This document shows, piece after piece, positions 5,085 to 6,888 of a DNA stretch of 6,888 nucleotides. A program made the position numbers and the translations under genes. Source of the DNA: Bacteroidota bacterium (GTDB lineage: Bacteria > Bacteroidota > Ignavibacteria > UBA10030 > UBA8401); NCBI GenBank assembly GCA_003456055.1, contig DMPG01000310.1, forward strand, positions 1,396 through 8,283. The letters are read 5' to 3'. Numbering within the stretch: position 1 is the stretch's first letter; each line of letters begins with the position of its first letter. The notes under the pieces were generated by a model, which was not told where the DNA came from, searched no databases, and saw only the letters and a list, made by a program, of their open reading frames with translations.

Positions 5085-6404
5085 TTATACGATATACGAA
5101 TTTAAAATATTCTCCAACATTTCTTGACGGCCGCTTTGGAGGACAGGTTTACCTTCGTTGCGGACCCATGTTTCGATCTCTTCAAGACCTACCTGCTTTG
5201 AAATGATCTTCGAGCCAATTCCGGAATTGAAGCTGTTATACCGTTCATCAATAAATGCACCAAAGGCATTATCATCGATCATTTTTTGTGCAATCAGGAG
5301 TCCTCGTGCAAATGCATCCATTCCACCGATGTGAGCATAAAAAAGATCGGTCGGATCAATTGAACTTCTGCGGACTTTCGCATCAAAATTAAGACCGCCG
5401 CTCCCCAATCCTCCTTGTTTAAGGATGACCATCATTGCCAAGGTTGTACTATAGAGATTTGTCGGAAACTGGTCCGTATCCCAACCAAGTAGTTCATCAC
5501 CCCGATTAGCATCTACGCTCCCCAGTTTTCCGGCGGCGGATGCAACTGCCAATTCATGTTCAAACGAATGTCCCGCAAGCGTTGCATGATTCGCTTCAAT
5601 ATTTAATTTGAAATGATCAAGAAGTCCATATTCTTTCAGGAAGTACAGGGTCGTTGCTGAATCCGTATCATATTGGTGTTTCGATGGTTCTTTCGGTTTG
5701 GGTTCAATCAGGAATTGACCTTGAAAACCAATTTTCTTTTTATAATCGACAGCCATATGGAGAAAACGGGCCATATGTTCCTGCTCTTTTTTCAAATCGG
5801 TATTCAACAATGTTTCGTACCCTTCACGGCCTCCCCAGAACACATAGTTCTCACCGCCGAGTTCATTGGTGGCATCGATCGCATTTTTCACCTGCGCCGC
5901 TGCGTATGCCATTACGTGTGCATTCGGGCTTGTCCCGGCTCCTTGTGAATAGATGGGACTGCTGAAGAGGTTAGCCGTCCCCCATAGTAGTTTGACTCCG
6001 GTCTCTTTCTGAAAACTTTTCGCAAGCGCAACAATGCTCTCAAGATTTTTGCAGGACTGAGCAAAGGTTTCACCTTCCGGTGCAATATCCCGGTCATGAA
6101 AACAATAGTATTCCACACCAAGTTTTTGAAAAAATTCAAATGCTGCTTCAAGGGTATCTTTTGCACGATCCAAAGGATTGTTTGCTTTGTGCCACTCACG
6201 ATTGAAACTTGATCCTCCAAACATATCCGAACCATTTCCCATCATCGTATGCCAATACGAAACGGCAAATCGCAAATGCTCAGACATTGTTTTTGTCCCT
6301 ACTTTTTGATCTCTATTATAATATTTGAACGCAAGCTGGTCTTTAGAGTCTTTACCGGAAAACGGGATCTGTTTTTTTATTTGTGGAAAGTATTTGTTCT
6401 GCAT
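5085..6404 (-). CDS. xylA: Xylose isomerase (EC 5.3.1.5), class II
   Basis: A full-length 439-residue XylA, the size of class II enzymes, which are about 440 residues and have an extended N-terminus. It interconverts D-xylose and D-xylulose in the cytoplasm (D-glucose/D-fructose as a side reaction) in a TIM barrel with two divalent metals. The active site is intact: H103 and D106 in CFHDRD, W190-G-G-R-E-G-Y-E in the VFWGGREGYE motif, E234 and K236 in IEPKPKEPSKHQYD, E270 and H273 in NIEANHATLAGH, D298 in GSVDANRGD, D309 and D311 in GWDTDQFPTN, and D341 in NFDAKVRR. The ATG at 6404 is preceded by AGGAG (6414-6410) at five bases. It lies 137 bp downstream of xylB on the same strand and is the last gene before the terminator at 5014-5048. 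The two genes form the usual xylose catabolic pair. Nothing is missing or truncated. Confidence 0.98.
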   Translation of the reverse strand: MQNKYFPQIKKQIPFSGKDSKDQLAFKYYNRDQKVGTKTMSEHLRFAVSYWHTMMGNGSDMFGGSSFNREWHKANNPLDRAKDTLEAAFEFFQKLGVEYYCFHDRDIAPEGETFAQSCKNLESIVALAKSFQKETGVKLLWGTANLFSSPIYSQGAGTSPNAHVMAYAAAQVKNAIDATNELGGENYVFWGGREGYETLLNTDLKKEQEHMARFLHMAVDYKKKIGFQGQFLIEPKPKEPSKHQYDTDSATTLYFLKEYGLLDHFKLNIEANHATLAGHSFEHELAVASAAGKLGSVDANRGDELLGWDTDQFPTNLYSTTLAMMVILKQGGLGSGGLNFDAKVRRSSIDPTDLFYAHIGGMDAFARGLLIAQKMIDDNAFGAFIDERYNSFNSGIGSKIISKQVGLEEIETWVRNEGKPVLQSGRQEMLENILNSYIV

Positions 6405-6409
6405 TTTAA

Positions 6410-6414
6410 CTCCT
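6410..6414 (-). promoter_or_regulatory. Ribosome binding site of xylA
   Basis: AGGAG on the minus strand, five bases before the xylA ATG at 6404. It confirms this start. Confidence 0.75.
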
Positions 6415-6474
6415 GCAATGATAATATATTGTGAACGACATTCTTGATGTACAATTTATTGACTTTACTTTTTT

Positions 6475-6492
6475 GTTCAATTCATTTTGAAC
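6475..6492. promoter_or_regulatory. Palindromic site between xylB and xylA, possible operator
   Basis: GTTCAA-N6-TTGAAC is a perfect palindrome with arms of six bases, 71 bases upstream of the xylA start. On the minus strand its TTGAAC could also act as a -35 box, with TAAATT 16 bases downstream as a weak -10. Sugar genes are often controlled by repressors (LacI or ROK/XylR families) that bind such palindromes, but no regulator gene is visible in the window and the Bacteroidota promoter consensus is not met. The assignment is speculative. Confidence 0.35.
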
Positions 6493-6534
6493 CGATACAA
6501 TATTATTTATAGTTTTCTATTTTCAAGAGAGGAG

Positions 6535-6553
6535 AACTTGCTTACTGCAAGTT
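6535..6553. repeat. Hairpin spanning the xylB stop codon
   Basis: AACTTGC at 6535-6541 and GCAAGTT at 6547-6553 form a perfect seven-base stem around TTACT, which contains the xylB stop (TAA on the minus strand, 6544-6542). No T-tract follows leftwards (CTCCTCTCTTG), so it is not a standard terminator. In the xylB-xylA message it could act as an mRNA processing or stability element. Confidence 0.45.
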
Positions 6554-6888
6554 GAGTTCGAGTTTTTTCTTCCAATCCTGATACACCGAGTTGTACATAT
6601 TCACAACAGCATTGTTTGGTGTATACTTCGCAATGACTCTCAGCCCATGAAATGCATCGTCCCCTAATGAATATCGACCAATTCCTATCCCGGCTCCTCT
6701 CGCAGCCCCTTGTGCGCCATCGGTATTATAGATCTCCAGATTAATATTACATGTATTAACAAATGCATCAATAAACACTTTGCTTTGAAATAAGTTAGAA
6801 TTACCAGCTTTTACGACACCGATTTCCATTCCCATCTCAGTCATGATGTCCAGACCGTACTTGAATGCATACGCTATGCCTTCCTGGG
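6542..6888 (-). CDS. xylB: Xylulokinase (EC 2.7.1.17), C-terminal part (start beyond window)
   Basis: The last 114 residues of an FGGY-family carbohydrate kinase; the frame is open to the right edge, so the start is missing. The visible part opens with QEGIAYAFKYGLDIMTEMG, which corresponds to the conserved helix in the C-terminal FGGY domain. GVVKAGNSNLFQSKVFIDAFVNTCNI and YNTDGAQGAARGAGIGIG follow; the last of these is the glycine/alanine-rich nucleotide-binding segment, with the G-A-x-x-A-A-x-x-A pattern of xylulokinases. XylB phosphorylates D-xylulose to D-xylulose 5-phosphate with ATP, the step after XylA, feeding the pentose phosphate pathway. The next gene, 137 bp downstream on the same strand, is xylA, which makes the substrate. 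The family also contains glycerol, ribulo- and fuculokinases, but the residues around YNTDGAQGAA and the adjacent xylA support xylulokinase. Confidence 0.93.
   Translation of the reverse strand, partial: QEGIAYAFKYGLDIMTEMGMEIGVVKAGNSNLFQSKVFIDAFVNTCNINLEIYNTDGAQGAARGAGIGIGRYSLGDDAFHGLRVIAKYTPNNAVVNMYNSVYQDWKKKLELNLQ

Noticed and set aside
5654..6235. Plus-strand frames and a shifted minus-strand frame inside xylA
   Set aside because: xylA is intact and in the expected frame; these frames match nothing and arise from codon bias.
1..6888. CRISPR array, rRNA, riboswitch or complete insertion sequence
   Set aside because: No regularly spaced repeats, no rRNA sequence, no known aptamer core and no transposase frame were seen.

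Overview
The window looks like a chromosomal segment from a free-living member of the Bacteroidota/Ignavibacteria (FCB) group. Three things support this. One secreted protein ends in a type A, type IX secretion (T9SS) sorting tail with the NYPNPFNPST signature common in Ignavibacteria and relatives. The tRNA gene has a Bacteroidota-type promoter (TTTG, 20 nt, TATATTTG). The base composition is moderate to AT-rich. I cannot name the genus. Every protein gene is on the minus strand; the only plus-strand gene is the tRNA.

Layout on the + coordinates. (1) 1-1050: the N-terminal part of an exported HAF-repeat protein that runs off the left edge. It has seven repeat units about 43 residues apart. 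(2) 1156-2661: a secreted, glycine-rich parallel beta-helix protein (DUF1565-like start, PbH1-type repeats, T9SS tail). It lies directly upstream of the HAF gene in transcription order, and both are probably exported. (3) 2662-3196: AT-rich non-coding DNA ending in the tRNA promoter. (4) 3197-3277: tRNA-Leu(UAG), followed by a strong terminator. (5) 3390-3866: a facing terminator and a 5'-truncated tyrosine recombinase that keeps the catalytic domain only. (6) 3859-4489: a PIN-domain toxin and a small downstream partner that overlap each other, a probable toxin-antitoxin pair in toxin-first order; the antitoxin's 3' end runs into the recombinase remnant. (7) 4490-5084: about 600 bp without a convincing gene, holding a possible degraded 40-codon ORF, AT-rich inverted and direct repeats, and the xylA terminator. 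(8) 5085-6404: xylA, xylose isomerase. (9) 6542-6888: the C-terminal part of xylB, xylulokinase, which runs off the right edge.

How the genes work together: xylB and xylA form a xylose-to-xylulose-5-phosphate catabolic unit transcribed leftwards, with xylA last and a strong terminator behind it. The tRNA-Leu, recombinase fragment and toxin-antitoxin pair look like the worn edge of an old integrated element next to a tRNA gene, but no duplicated tRNA 3' end (att site) is visible here. The left third encodes cell-surface or secreted repeat proteins. I do not see a clearly new multi-gene system. The most unusual points are the toxin-antitoxin/recombinase junction, the overlooked HAF gene at the left edge, the palindrome between xylB and xylA, and the structured non-coding stretch at 4680-5000.
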